Shown here: positions 1-11,289 of the stretch, in pieces | Numbering within the stretch: position 1 is the first letter of the stretch | Layout: each line of letters starts with the position of its first letter | Origin: Buxus sempervirens | Lineage: Eukaryota > Streptophyta > Magnoliopsida > Buxales > Buxaceae | Direction of reading: 5' to 3' | Assembly (NCBI GenBank): GCA_947561395.2 | Contig: OX387184.1 | Coordinates: forward strand, 18,456,205 to 18,520,204 | Length of the DNA stretch: 64,000 bases | The notes under the pieces: generated by a model | The model's database searches: none | Told to the model about the DNA's origin: nothing | Seen by the model: the letters and a program-made list of their open reading frames with translations, nothing else | Made by a program: the position numbers and the translations under genes

Positions 1-295
1 AACTTCTGTTTCACTCATCCCAAATGGCAAGTAATCCCAAGAAAGATGTGAACCGAAACTCATAAATATAACCCAATTAAGATGAGATTTAAAAAATTTA
101 TCCCATCAATACTTCCTAGAAACAATAAAACAATATGTATTGTGAGAACCCATAACCTTGGGATTAGATTGTTGTTAAATTCCAAAGAAATTTCTCCCGA
201 AAAGAAGACAAAGACGACCCCGTTTCTAATCCCTAAATGCCTTGTTCTCCAAGCTGTCATGTGCATGCATTTTTATAATTCCAAGTGAAAAACAC

Positions 296-1500
296 AGTTT
301 AGACTCTAAATCACCTAGAGGGGGGTGAATAGGTGAAACCGATTGCGGAATAAAAAATCTATCAATTAAAAACAAGTTCTTAATTAATAGGCATGCACAA
401 GTCTGAACAAATATCAATTCATCACACACAATTGCAAAGTAGAGAAGAGACAACACAAGCAATTTGGTGACGAAGGGAAAACTCTAAGAGAACTCTCAAA
501 GAGAAAAACCCTCCGGGCTATGAGGTGCCACCTCTAGAAATCAATATAAGAAGAAGACTTACAATAGTGGTTCAGACGACCCAACAATGACTCTGACTCA
601 CAATGTAAATATCTGAAGAACTCTTCAGATTTGCATCCTTGCAACGATTCAGAACTCTGAATATCTCCTTAGTGAAGTGCCAAACGAACTCGCTCAGCAA
701 CCGTAGGAACTCCCACGAGCAAACTCTTCAACCCGGAACTCCAAGGTAGAAAAGAAAGAAGAAGACTGGTTTTGATGGCTCAAAGAAAAAAAGGAAAGAG
801 GAAGAAGATCTCTCTCTCTTGCACACGTTTTTAGGGTTCTCAAAAACGTCTTGGGTAACCCTCACAATAGGCTAGACACTCCTTAAATAGGTTAGGAGAA
901 GAAAGGGAACGAAAAGGAAACAAATCAGAAAAGATAGGATTTCTAAAAAAGAAGTTTGTTTACGAACGTTCGAACGCTTAGTGAACGCGGCTCGAATGTT
1001 CGATATAAAAACTCACTTTTCCTCTTCTCGTTCGAACGACCAGAGAACGTTCAGCGAACGCTGCTCTCGGGTTTCTCTGTGAACACCAACGGTCGAACGT
1101 GCAGCGAACGTGAGGCGAACGCTGCTCTCTGGTTTCTCTGTGGAACACCAACTGTCGAACGTTCAACGAACGTGAGGCGAACGTTGCTCTCTGGTTTCTC
1201 TGTGGAACACCAACGGTCGAACGTTCAACGAACGTGAGGCGAACACTGCTCTCTGGTTTCTCTGTGGAACACCAACGGTCGAACGTTCAGAGAACGTGAG
1301 GCGAACGCTGCTCTCAGGTTTCTCTGTGGAACCTCAATGGTCGAACGTTCAGCGAACGTTCATCGAACGTTGGTCGAAACTTTACCAATTTTGCCCCGAC
1401 CTTAACCCCGTTTGAACCACAACACATAAAACCTACCCAAAAGCATTAACCACTTTAATACAACCTTTTTAACACGGAATTGAAGCCAATACAAAATAAA
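296..1500. repeat. Dispersed non-coding repeat, possibly LTR-derived
   Basis: The block opens with CTAGAGGGGGGTGAATAGG, a motif common at the edge of dispersed plant repeats. It contains the 62-bp minisatellite and shows no long coding frame. I could not find paired LTRs, a primer-binding site or a target duplication, so the class is uncertain. Confidence 0.3.
1018..1345. repeat. 62-bp minisatellite, about five copies
   Basis: A 62-bp unit repeats about five times. Each unit carries several GAACGTT/CGAACG words and a conserved block GCTCTCTGGTTTCTCTGTGG. Unit starts (GTCGAACG) fall at 1154 and 1216, which gives the period. Copies differ by a few substitutions. The open frames running through it arise because the repeat lacks stops, so they are not taken as a gene. 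It lies inside a larger repeat-like block that begins near 296 with the motif CTAGAGGGGGGTGAATAGG, which I recall from plant LTR-type repeats. That assignment is tentative. Confidence 0.85.
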
Positions 1501-2339
1501 CCTTACACCAAGTTTCACACAGTTTTAATTCTAATATTTATTAATAAAAATGTTCAATTTGGAGCAAATGTATGGTACTACTCGCATATGCATCATCTAT
1601 GAGCAATCAATATTTCATTGGTGTAGGATATTCTGTTTAGAACTATAAGATATTTAATGCCATTTCAATCACCTTGATTTATCCTAAGAAATTTTATGGG
1701 AACCTTGGAGTGATGTCTCAGGTGTAGTTCTTACCTTGGAGCAAATATAGCTAGATGATCTTAACCAAGCAAATTAATGAGTTTATTCACAAATCAGTGT
1801 TCAATGTCACCAAGATCAGATACATGAATTGGCTGTACATGAATACAGAAAACAAAGGAGAGAGAGAGAGAGAGACAGCTTGGGGTAGCATGTGTTCATG
1901 CAGAGGACAAGCTCAAGCAGAATCGACAGTGTGTTGGAATCCTTGGAGGATGGCATATTCATGTATTTGATCTACATATATCCAGTGTGCTTGTTCGCCT
2001 GACCTTCAAGCTTAGTGGTCACAAACTCAGCTTGAGGAAAACTATACATGTTGCTTGGAGTATCTGACTGTACTTTGGAGATGTGGCCAAGTATTAGTTA
2101 TTAGACTCACTGAGCAAGTTTCACAAACACCTCCCTCTTTTTAATTCTAGCTTAATTTTTGCATTGACTTCTATTATTTATTTATTTTTTCTTCCTTAAA
2201 AGGTTCTGAAATCAAAAGTAAGTTATCACCAGATGATGATGATGGTGAAAATAAATAATGGCAAAAATCATAGTTTAAAATGAAAGGATAAGTTGGATGA
2301 TCCATGCAGGAAACTCCTCATTTAAGACTCCATGTATCA
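1501..2339. other. Intergenic, no gene seen
   Basis: No coding structure or terminal repeats were recognised. A short GA microsatellite lies at about 1856-1875. This stretch separates the minisatellite block from the duplicated unit that carries the first pathogen-related gene. Confidence 0.6.
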
Positions 2340-2903
2340 TGTCCTCCTCCGTGAATTGGTTCATATTGGACCCTGGTGCACCATGTTTCATTAACTTCAA
2401 CCACCAAATTAACCAAACTTTTAAAGAAAAATTAACTATAGCTCGTTAGTTTAAGAAATCAGAAACATCCTCACAGATATGAAAATCATTAAATCCTGGG
2501 TCTTGTTTTTCATCCTTACTCTTCTTATCTGAGCTTTGAATGTGAGACTAGTAAGATGATTATATAATTCCTCCCTAGATCTGTTGATACACCAAACCTT
2601 CTTTATAACCATTATAGCCTGCCAATTATCAAATTCATGACTTTGTGATTGATAATTTAGTATCAAACGATGGTTTTAATTACCTTGCAAATCATATTAT
2701 TGCTGAGAAATTCCATGGATTGTTAGAAATCCGAAATACATTGCAAACTTCATACAACTAGTCATCTTCCAATTATTACAGCAGGGACATACATTACTCT
2801 TTTTAAGCAGATAATCATAGCATTAAACTGTTCCTTTATTTAGGATGCATTTCACACAACTTAGTATGACTTATAACACCAATGAGCAGAGCAAGAACTT
2901 CAT
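2340..2903. repeat. Duplicated 3' flank of the pathogen-related gene (copy 1)
   Basis: The region resembles 10790-11289 downstream of the second copy. Shared landmarks are GGTGCACCATG, TTTGAATGT followed by an AG-rich run, CATTATAGCC, and ATCAAATTCATG. The gene duplication therefore carried about 0.5 kb of 3' flank. Confidence 0.55.
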
Positions 2904-3917
2904 TCAGAATTTCAAGAATGGGCAACCAACAGATCCATTCACGGAGGCCTTCGATCCATCCAAGGCTGCAGGACCTTTGAGAAGATGCCCCAGAAATTCA
3001 CCCGAGTCATAAAAGAACTCTACCTTCTCCACACGCATGGATTCGTCGACCTGAAACACATGCGCAGCTCACAGAATTAAACTAAGGGAAGACTAACTGT
3101 ACATGTAATCACTACATAAACTATTCTTAATTTCTAATACAGCTCAGACTTTGAAGTGAGACGACAAGAAAAAGAATACCTTAAAGATGCCTATTCCAAA
3201 AAGCTCTACCATCTCTCCCGTTGGAGCATGGCCTTTAAAAGGGCCTTCCATGTAAGACCAGTGCCTGAACTTGTATGCAATTACTGGAGGACCCGAATAG
3301 ACTTGAACAATTTCCAAAGCGAACCCGCGAGGGAATGCCGTGGTGAAGGTCTGAAGATATGATTCTGCTGTTTCCCCTGATGGATTATAAGCACGCAAGT
3401 TCTCAGGCAAGGAGGTTTCCAACAACTTGCCGTAGGCTCCAAGTCTCACTATCTCCTCCAGTGATGTGGGTGGTCGTCCTGCATATCATCCACCACGTTC
3501 ATTTGTCATCCAAATTCACGAAAATACTGGAAACCAGAACTCTGAAAGAGAAGAGACATTTAAGTATGTACCATTAAGGCTGAAACTGAACTTCTTTGGG
3601 TCTGCAGTTTTGAAGTCATCTAGACAGATTTTATGGAAAAACTCCATTTCCCATGTTTTCACCAGGCGTTCCACTCGCTCCTCCAGTGATCCCTTGGGCC
3701 ATTCCTACAAATAAATGGTTTATAAGTAACAGCAATAGAGTGAGACAGTAGTACTGAAATTTAGTGAAACTACCTTGGTTCGGCCTTCTTCGAAGAGCTT
3801 GTTTACAACATCATAGTTGGGAGGAGCACCAAGCCTCCACTTAGTATTCTTTTCTTCCTCCCCATATATATGTGATCTATACTTATCTTCCTTCAAATTA
3901 GCTACAGATGAGGCCAT
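2904..3917 (-). CDS. Pathogen-related protein (SnoaL-like), intact
   Basis: Four exons on the minus strand are joined by GT-AG introns: 3774-3917, 3572-3704, 3180-3478 and 2904-3050. The product is 240 aa. It matches the plant 'pathogen-related protein' family, a small SnoaL/NTF2-like fold induced by infection in barley; its biochemical role is not established. Visible hallmarks are an N-terminal DKYRSHIYG and GAPPNYDVVNKLFEEGRTK (residues about 11-48), GRPPTSLEEI across the exon 2/3 junction, PRGFALEIVQVYSGPP, FRHW (163-166), GPFKGHAPTGEM, and a C-terminal VEKVEFFYD followed by a GCPFLKF tail. The start was chosen because MASS begins the family consensus and sits just below a CT-rich leader and a TATA box. 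All phases match at the splice sites. There is a second, broken copy at 11290-12441 on the same strand. Confidence 0.9.
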
Positions 3918-4000
3918 CCCTCAAGTGAGGAGAGAGAGAGAAATAAAGAGTCAGAGAGAGAGTTCTGTAGCTTTTGCGGGGCGTAGTTGATCTCGGGATG

Positions 4001-4012
4001 GACTATATATAG
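4001..4012 (-). promoter_or_regulatory. TATA box of the pathogen-related gene
   Basis: CTATATATAGTC on the minus strand lies about 85-95 bp upstream of the ATG at 3917, with a GA/CT-rich leader between. This fits a core promoter with a roughly 50-60 nt 5' UTR. The tandem copy has CTACATATTG at the equivalent place. Confidence 0.6.
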
Positions 4013-4024
4013 AAAAAAGTTTCA

Positions 4025-4030
4025 TTGACT
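4025..4030 (+). promoter_or_regulatory. Possible W-box (TTGACT)
   Basis: TTGACT, the WRKY-binding core, lies just upstream of the TATA box and is conserved in position in the tandem copy (12536-12541). A six-base match is weak alone. Conservation in both copies and the infection-linked family make it worth noting. Confidence 0.35.
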
Positions 4031-4435
4031 TACGAGAGAACAATTATTGTTGCAGCCTCCCCCACTCTCTCCAAATTCTGCATCACTTGTTTACCAAAAA
4101 AAAAAAAAGAAATTCTGCATCACTTTCTCTAAATATTCTTACGGGAGGGTTAATCCCGTAAATCCTAACATGTATAATAGGCCACACTGATGGACGATTT
4201 TACCAACTACTGTTAAAATATTCATAGAAAACTATATTTAAATTCTTGAAGAGGACGTAAACTCCGGCTTATCGCCGTTCACTACATAACAGTTTCCCCA
4301 GCTATCACCTTCAATCATCCTTAACCATCGTCATCACTTATCGGCGACTTTCGACTTACCAACAGCAACAAGTAACCTTCACCATCACCTACTATGACTA
4401 CCACCGCCAATACCATCATATTACCCTTTCATTGT

Positions 4436-4755
4436 CAGTAGGGGACGGAAATGGGCGCATTAAACAAGTAACTTGCCCTGCCCCTAATGGTTAGGGTTTG
4501 GTATTCTTAAAATCGGGTTCGGATTAGTCCTACGTGCCCCGAACCCGAACTTTATATATTAAAATATTAATAAATATATTATTAATGTATATAATCTAAT
4601 TAAAAAATAATTTTTTGCATTTTATACACTGCCTCGCCCCATTACCAACCCAATTGGGGGGGTGTGTGCGTTAAGGTTTGGTATTGGCTAAACTTCGATC
4701 CTATAGGGGTAGGTTCAGGTTCACCAAAACTTGCCCATTACCATATCCTTAATTA
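4436..4755. mobile_element. Small hAT-type-like element (degenerate)
   Basis: The segment starts TAGGGGACGGAAATGGGC and ends near CTTGCCCATTACCATATCC. This is the usual layout of non-coding elements with GGG-rich terminal regions that spell a repeated 'gggtttggtat' core. A diverged relative lies at 30954-31305, sharing AATGGTTAGGGTTTG-like words. No clean target duplication was found. Confidence 0.35.
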
Positions 4756-4866
4756 TATACCAGTGAGAAACTTGAAACTTGTACAGCTCCTTACTTTTTT
4801 TGTTCTCTGAGTTAATTTTAGCTAATATGCTTTTCAAGTTCAAATAACATTTCACATGTCCCAAAG

Positions 4867-5721
4867 TGGGCCAACACGGCACAGCTCACCATTGTAGCCG
4901 TGCCGTGCCGGGCCCATATATCCGGGCACGCGGGCGGTACAGCCCACGCTTGATGCAGGCCGGTGGACCGCCCCGCGTGCTAGCCCAGCGGGCCGACCCA
5001 CATGGCCCGCTAAGGGCTAGCCCCGATCCCTGTTTGGCTAGCCCTATTAAACCCTCAAAAAATGATTTTTGTCACTTTTTTTACTGTTTTACCCCCCCCC
5101 CCCCCCCAACCACCATATTGGGGGGGGGGATGCTTGTAATTTACTGCAAATGACAATTTTCACCCTTCCAACTGCCAAATAACAATCATATTCAAGGGTA
5201 GAGGTGGTAAAAACCCAATTTTGGTTTTCTATAAATAGCCTAACCCTTCTCACTCCAAACCACACCTCTTCTACAACCTCTTACTCTCTTCTACAATCTC
5301 TCTTACTCTGTTTTGTGCAAGTGTACAATCTCTTACTCACTTCTACAATCAAAAGTGGGAAGTGCTCATACTATAGTGATGCGGTATTATTTGTGCAAGT
5401 GTACTCTATATTATTTGCAAAGTTGTACTTGTGCTTGCAATAATTAATTTATTGGCATTTTTTGAGCAAAATCTATCCCATTATGTATAAGACAATTTTG
5501 TGAATAATAAACATATTTTTCAGAATTGTTTTAGAATTTTTTACCATTTTATCGTATTTTTCTTGATTTTTTTTAAAAAAAATTGGGTCTGGCCCGTTTG
5601 GCTCGGCGGCGGCCCGCCGTGCATGGCCCAGCATGGCACGGCCTAGCCCAGCCCCGAGTGTGCTGTGGGTTGGGCCGTGCCGTGGTATATGGCCGATGGG
5701 CCGGCCCGTTAAGCAAGCCTA
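4867..5721. mobile_element. Non-autonomous hAT element A
   Basis: The 855-bp element is flanked by an exact 8-bp target duplication TCCCAAAG (4859-4866 and 5722-5729), the hAT size. Both ends are GC-rich, with repeated GGCCCG/CGGGC words, and the right end reads AAGCAAGCCTA. Inside lie a C16 run (5092-5107) and a G10 run (5120-5129), then a block near 5160-5300 with a TATA-like CTATAAATAG. That block is shared with element B and probably represents the ancestral transposase promoter and leader. No transposase frame remains. Confidence 0.7.
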
Positions 5722-5752
5722 TCCCAAAGTGGTGATGGGTATATTAGTTTTT

Positions 5753-5890
5753 TCTTTTTTGGAAATTTACACTTAACACCCATGCACTTACATTTTTTAC
5801 AAAAGTAGTCAAAACCTCTCACGTTTGAGAAAAGATAGAGACTTCCCTTGACATTTAAAAAAATATGCACTTCTTTTTTTTTTTTTGGGT
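5753..5890. repeat. Possible Mutator-like terminal region
   Basis: GGAAATTTACACTTAACACCC followed by AT-rich sequence resembles terminal inverted repeats of plant Mutator-like elements. I see only one end. Confidence 0.2.
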
Positions 5891-6142
5891 ATGAATCGGG
5901 TTAGGGGGATAGGGGGACCGGCACTATCATCATTGATTGCTATGACTGTATTTTAATGAACTTAATTTGTAGCAACGGTGTTTTGAAACGAAGATCTTTC
6001 TCTTTATTGTGTGAGTTGTGAAAAGTTTTAGTTGTACATTGGAAAATTACAAGACTTGGAAGCAGAATATATATTTTTAAACTCTCATGGCTTATGAGCT
6101 TGTGGAAGATATGTTGGTAGCCCTCAAATGGAGCCCCAAAGC

Positions 6143-7202
6143 TAAGGGTGCTTATCGGGCTGGCACGGGCATGGAACGGCCCAGGCATGCTAGTCGGCTG
6201 GCATGGCACTGCCCGTGCCCTAGCCGTGCCGTGCCGGGCACGCAGGCGGCACGGCCGGCGTCAAGCGGGCATGTTGGGCCGTGCTGAGTGCTGGCCCGTT
6301 GGGCCCGCTTGGGCCAACCCACCAGGCACGAAAACGACTAGCCATTTTTTACTCCCAAAAAGTGCTAAATTAAATTTTTTATAATTTTACCCCCCCCCCC
6401 CCCCCCCCCCCAACAGCCATATCAGGGGGTATACGTGTAACTGACTGTAATTGACAATTTCTACCCTTCCAACTGCCAAATAACAATCATATTTGAGGGT
6501 AGAGGTGGTAAAAGGCCACTTTTGGTTTTCTATAAATAGGCCTAACCCTTCTCACTCCAAATCACACATCTTCTCATCTCTTCTTTTCTCTTCTTACTTT
6601 CTTAGGGTCTTGTTTAAAGATTTGGCCAATGGCTGGCACAACAGAGTGCTCACATTGGGTTGGGGGTGGGGGGGTGTTGGTTCCTAGGCCGACCATTGGC
6701 AAATCTTTTAACAAGACTCTAAGAAAGTTAATTATAAATTTTTTTTCTTTTGTTTCCTTCATTTTCTTTGTAGAGTTATGTTTAGTATTTTGCTAATGGC
6801 TGACAAAGTCACAGTGCTCCTTAAGCTCGACCGTTAGCAAATCACTAAACAAGCCTCTTCACGTCTACATAGGAGTTACAAAAGTGTTACCTGCCTCGAT
6901 TATTACTTGGCTGTCCAAGCAGTAATCAAGGCAAGTAACACTTTTGCAACTCCTCATCTCGGTATAGTTCAAGAGGTAAGTAACTTTTTTTACTATTTTT
7001 TCTATTTTCTATTTTCTTTTTTCTATTTTCTTTTTTCTTTTTTCTTTTTTCTTTTTTTTTTTTTTTTGGCAGAAAACTTCCTTGGGCCCAGCACGGCCCA
7101 ACCCTAGTCATGCCACGGCCAGGGCCATGCTTGGGTTTTCCTTGACGGCCTGGGCACGGTACGGCCCGTCAAGGAACCGGGCTGGTCCATTTAGCAACCT
7201 TA
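6143..7202. mobile_element. Non-autonomous hAT element B
   Basis: The 1060-bp element begins TAAGGGTGCTTATCGGGC and ends TTTAGCAACCTTA, giving imperfect terminal inverted repeats. An 8-bp target duplication differs at one base: CCCAAAGC (6135-6142) and CCTAAAGC (7203-7210). It shares with element A the GC-rich left part, a long C run (22 C at 6390-6411) followed by a G5 run, and the CTATAAATAGGCC leader block. A T/C-rich stretch occupies about 6985-7070. No transposase is left. Confidence 0.75.
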
Positions 7203-7210
7203 CCTAAAGC

Positions 7211-7762
7211 CAATCCAATAAGGACCATATCTAAACATTGATTGAATTCAAGTCACATACGTACACAACACTGCTTTAATTGGTAGAAAGCTTCCTTTTT
7301 GTTTGAGTACTATGTTTGAATTTGTATAATTGGAAGCCAAGGATTTCTAAATTTCATGAAGCTCATTTCTGGTTTTCTGTGTCAGACCACTGAGACTACT
7401 GAACTTAGACAAATGCTTGTAAGATTTTGGGGTGAGTCATAAATCAGGCTAGAACTAGGTTTGGATTTAGTTCAACCCGACCCTAATTTACCATGTTGCC
7501 GTTTAATTATAGAAAATCATGCACATCCTATATTCCAAGATTTCATGTATTTTATTTTAGAAGCCGGACTTTGGCTATAAAGTCCAGCTTGTGGGCTAAT
7601 TTTAATATTACTTGATTAAATAATATTCAGTTTAATCTTAGAGACATTCTCTCTGTGTTTTTGGGCAAACTGCTTGTGTTCTTCCCTGTTAATTATCTGT
7701 TCAAACTAGCCTGCAGAATAATCACTATTCTGCCCGGCGTTAATAACACTCCCTGCACTTTA
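7211..7762. other. Intergenic, no gene seen
   Basis: No coding potential or terminal repeats were recognised between hAT element B and the long-TIR element. Confidence 0.5.
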
Positions 7763-8370
7763 TTAAAACGGTAAATTAACTTTTAGTGATATTTTTAAAA
7801 ATAATTAATATTCAGTCAGCAATGTTCTGAATTTTAACTTTTAAAAAAGCTATATCAAAATAATTAAATTTTAGTGACAGATTTTACTATTATACACAAA
7901 ATTTCCAACAATGGCCTTATACCCCCCACCAGTGGCGGAACCAGGACTCCAAATCTGAGGGGGCAAAAAAAAATTTCAATTAACACTTCTCATGAAATAT
8001 AAAAATTTCAATGAGTTGGGGGGCGCAAACCAGAAATTTTAGAGAGGGTTCTCATGAAATATAGAAATTTCAATGAGTTGGGGGAGGGGCAAACCAGAAA
8101 TTTTAGACTTGTACAAGTCATTTTATTGACCTGTACAAGCCACTTGAGTCCAACAATGCCCTTATATCCACCCACTCGCAAGACTTATAAAATTCATTTT
8201 ATTGACCAGTACAAGCCACTTAGTGAATGGTATAAGGGGTTTGTAATAATAAAATGTCATTAAAATTTAGTTATTTTGATAAAGGTCTCTAAAAGTAAAA
8301 ATTTAAAACATTGATGACTGAATTTTAACTATTCTCAAAAATATCACTTAAAATTAATTTTCCCTTAATC
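7763..8370. mobile_element. Long-TIR element, Mutator-like or foldback
   Basis: Two arms of about 130-140 bp (about 7763-7900 and 8230-8370) are inverted copies of each other. Landmarks are AGTGATATTTTT, AATTCAGTCA, CTTTTA and TATCAAAATAA in the same order on opposite strands. Between them lies GTGGCGGAACCAGGACTCC and a duplicated block TTTCAATGAGTTGGGGG (near 8009 and 8069). No clear 9-bp target duplication was found. AT-rich long TIRs suggest a Mutator-like origin. Confidence 0.55.
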
Positions 8371-8978
8371 AAGCCGGCGATATCAAAGTTTTTTTCTTTT
8401 TTTTTTTCATAGAATAAAAGGGAGGAAGGGGACTATCAGCCTGGCCGATCCCCTACGCATGACCATAATGGCTTCCTCCCCAATGTGGAATCTTCAGATT
8501 GAAACATGGCTACCACACTCCCACCTAAGTTGATCTAATTATGAAATAAACCTTTCAAAGGCAGTTCAAAGTTCAATATTGCTCCACGGACCGCTTAAGC
8601 TCTCGTTGTTGTTGTTGATCGATGCTGGTACTTACTTTTCCTCAGTGTGTGGGCAGAGGATAAACGACGAATATAAGACCAAGTCCAAGGAGGTGTTCAT
8701 TGGACCGGTTATTAACTGATTTTGCATTATTGATTGCTTTGTTCACATTTTATTGTTTTTCTCATAGATATATTAGGGATAGTTACAAAGGAACTTAATA
8801 ATCTATATATACTATTATTAAGCGAACTCTACCGAATATTTTAATATTTTAAAGAGTACTCTACCCAATCAAAAGTACCAACCCAAACACTCATATCTTA
8901 TGCATTAACTATGTACACGTATCTCACAAAGGGGAAATCTATGTATATATATACCCTTAGTATAACTAATACTAAGTC
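8371..8978. other. Intergenic, no gene seen
   Basis: No coding exons were recognised. A Helitron-like 5' string (TCTATATATACTATTATTAAG near 8813) occurs without a matching 3' end. Confidence 0.45.
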
Positions 8979-8986
8979 GTTATGAA

Positions 8987-10707
8987 TAGAGCTGTAAGTA
9001 GGGCGGGCTGGGCTGGGTTTCAATGAGTTCGGGTTCAACCCTAACTAAAATTGGTGAACCCAAACTCTCCTCGACCCGCCTTAACCCAAACTCTTTGAGC
9101 CCAAACCCAACCCTAAAATTATTTCTTAAGTTCGGGTTGGGTTCGGGCCAACCCAAACTTTTTTTTCTACTTGATACAATGATACATTCACATATATAAG
9201 ATTACAATATTTCAATAAATATAATAAAGTTTATTGGCAAACATTAATTTGTTTGTGTATTAGGTTAAAAAATGATGTCTATAAGTCCACCAAACTTTTG
9301 ATGTGTGTAAAGAGCCTTAGAACAAAATATTCACTAAGATATTTATGAGTTTCACATGTCTTCCAATCTGATGCAACCATCCATCATAACGCATAGAATT
9401 AACAGCACTACAATAAATACAGTAATAGAATTAATCTTAACAAGGCATCCTCTACTCTCAAAGAAACAATAGATAGAAAATGATTACTTGATTAGCAAGG
9501 CATCCCTACATTTCCCACTCAATCACTGTTTCATAAAAATTGCAATGTTACATACAAGACCTACCCCATTTGAAATTCCAGAATTAGTTTCATTGCATTT
9601 TCACATTGTTTAAGTATTCAAACCTTAATCTAAAAATAATACCTTTTACAAAATCAATCAACTTTTGTAATTTTAAATAGACTTAATATTCATGTTTCCT
9701 ATCTCTTCCAATTACTTTAGAATCTACGTTTTTTTTTTTTTTTTTTTTTGCTGAGTTAGAATCTACGTTTCAAATATTAGAACCACGAAATTACGTAAGA
9801 AACACATAACTCATTTGCATATGACCAAACAAGAACAATAAATCAAGATTTTAGGGGATATATTCATGTTTAAAATAACATAAAATAAAATACTACTAAA
9901 GTAACAAGATTTTCTGTTTTGCTACCTTATCGGAAATCAAATTTTAATGAAATTTTGCATCCAGCAGTAAAAGACTAGGGATTGAAATATCTGAACTAAC
10001 TTTGTAGTCAAAGAGGGGTAAATAGTTTTAGATTATATGGTGCATAGCCGAGGAATAGAAACAAACCCTCCGAAGCACACATTAATGGATCTCATCCAGA
10101 TCGAGTACTAGAAAAGAGAGGAATTAAATAGTACCTGAAAGCAGTGAACAAATGGGGAAAGATGAGATGCTCGATTTAAAGAGAGATGCCCGATTTGACA
10201 AAAATAGTAATCGCAAATCCCTTGTGACTTGTGAGCAATCGCAAATCCCTTGCTACCGGAACTGTATCCCACTGTATTGATGGCGACGCCGACAATAACT
10301 GTATTGCTAGCTCCTACCGATCGAGCTCCTTTGTTGGGGGTTTCTCTAGCTAGGTTGTCTTTGAGATGTGAGGTATTGATCATAGAAGAGAGGGACAGTG
10401 AGTCAGTGAGAGGGGCGAGCAATTCCAACTTCCGTGGTAGAGATATGGGAGAAGACAATAAACTTTTTGGTTTGCAGGAGACAATCGTATGGAAGTTTGC
10501 AGGAGGGGGTTTTAGTGGTATATATATTTCGGGTTATTCGGGTTTTTTCGGGTTGTACCTTGTGAACCCGAGCCCAACCCGAACTCAACTTTGGGCTCAA
10601 GATTGAGCCCGGCCCAAACCCAAACCCAAACTTATTTCTTAAATCGGGCTGTTATTCGGGCTCGGTTGGGCGGGCTTCGGGCGGTCCGGGCCAAACTTAC
10701 AGCTCTA
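8987..10707. mobile_element. Non-autonomous hAT element C
   Basis: The 1721-bp element has exact 13-bp terminal inverted repeats TAGAGCTGTAAGT / ACTTACAGCTCTA and an exact 8-bp target duplication GTTATGAA (8979-8986 and 10708-10715). Sub-terminal regions are packed with GGGTTCGGGC/CCCAACCC words at both ends, as in plant hAT elements. The interior has frames of up to 118 aa near 10108-10606 with no recognisable transposase; they could be captured host sequence, but I cannot identify them. Confidence 0.85.
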
Positions 10708-10789
10708 GTTATGAATAGCAGGTTAGGTGTGTTCTTAATTTCCTAATTGTTATATTTTGACATTAATTGTTATCATTTGGGTGAATATC

Positions 10790-11289
10790 TATTGACTTGC
10801 ATCTGTACTATGTTTTCTCAAGAACTTGGTGCACCATGCTTAATTCATTAAATTATACTACCAATCCAAACAGTATGAGAAAAATTAATTCGCTCATTGA
10901 TGTGAGAAATCATGAGCAACAACATCCTTGCTGGCATAAAAATCATCAAATCCTTGTTCTTATTATTCTGGCTTTGAATGTAGGAGTAGTGGGATCACTA
11001 ATCCCTCCATATAGCTACGGATGCGCCAAATTAACCTTCTTTGGAACCTGCATTATAGCCTTCCCAAGCATCAAATTCATGGCTTTATGGTGCAAATCAC
11101 ATTGTCTCAGAGTTTTCCAGTGATAACTATTCAAAGTATTACATTGCAAACTCCATACAAGGTGGAATCTTTTCCAACTATTACAGTTAACACATGTGAC
11201 TCTTAATCTTAGAATTAAGCCATTCCCTTATTTAAGTTGCCATACCAATTATTTAACTCATGATAACACTCATGAGTAGAGCAACAACT
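10790..11289. repeat. Duplicated 3' flank of the pathogen-related gene (copy 2)
   Basis: This is the counterpart of 2340-2903, sharing the same order of short landmarks. With the promoter similarity around 12480-12541 it marks the extent of the tandem duplication. Confidence 0.55.

Noticed and set aside
956..1237. 93-codon open frame in the minisatellite
   Set aside because: The frame is open only because the 62-bp unit lacks stops. It has no start context, homologue or splice signals.
1018..1345. Regular repeats resembling a CRISPR array
   Set aside because: Units are contiguous and near identical throughout, with no unique spacers, in a plant nuclear context.
8813..8840. Helitron-like 5' end TCTATATATACTATTATTAAG
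   Set aside because: No hairpin plus CTAG-T end was found at a sensible distance. Without both ends the AT-rich string is not convincing.
10108..10606. Open frames of 116-118 codons on both strands
   Set aside because: They lie wholly inside hAT element C, overlap each other on opposite strands, and show no known domain.
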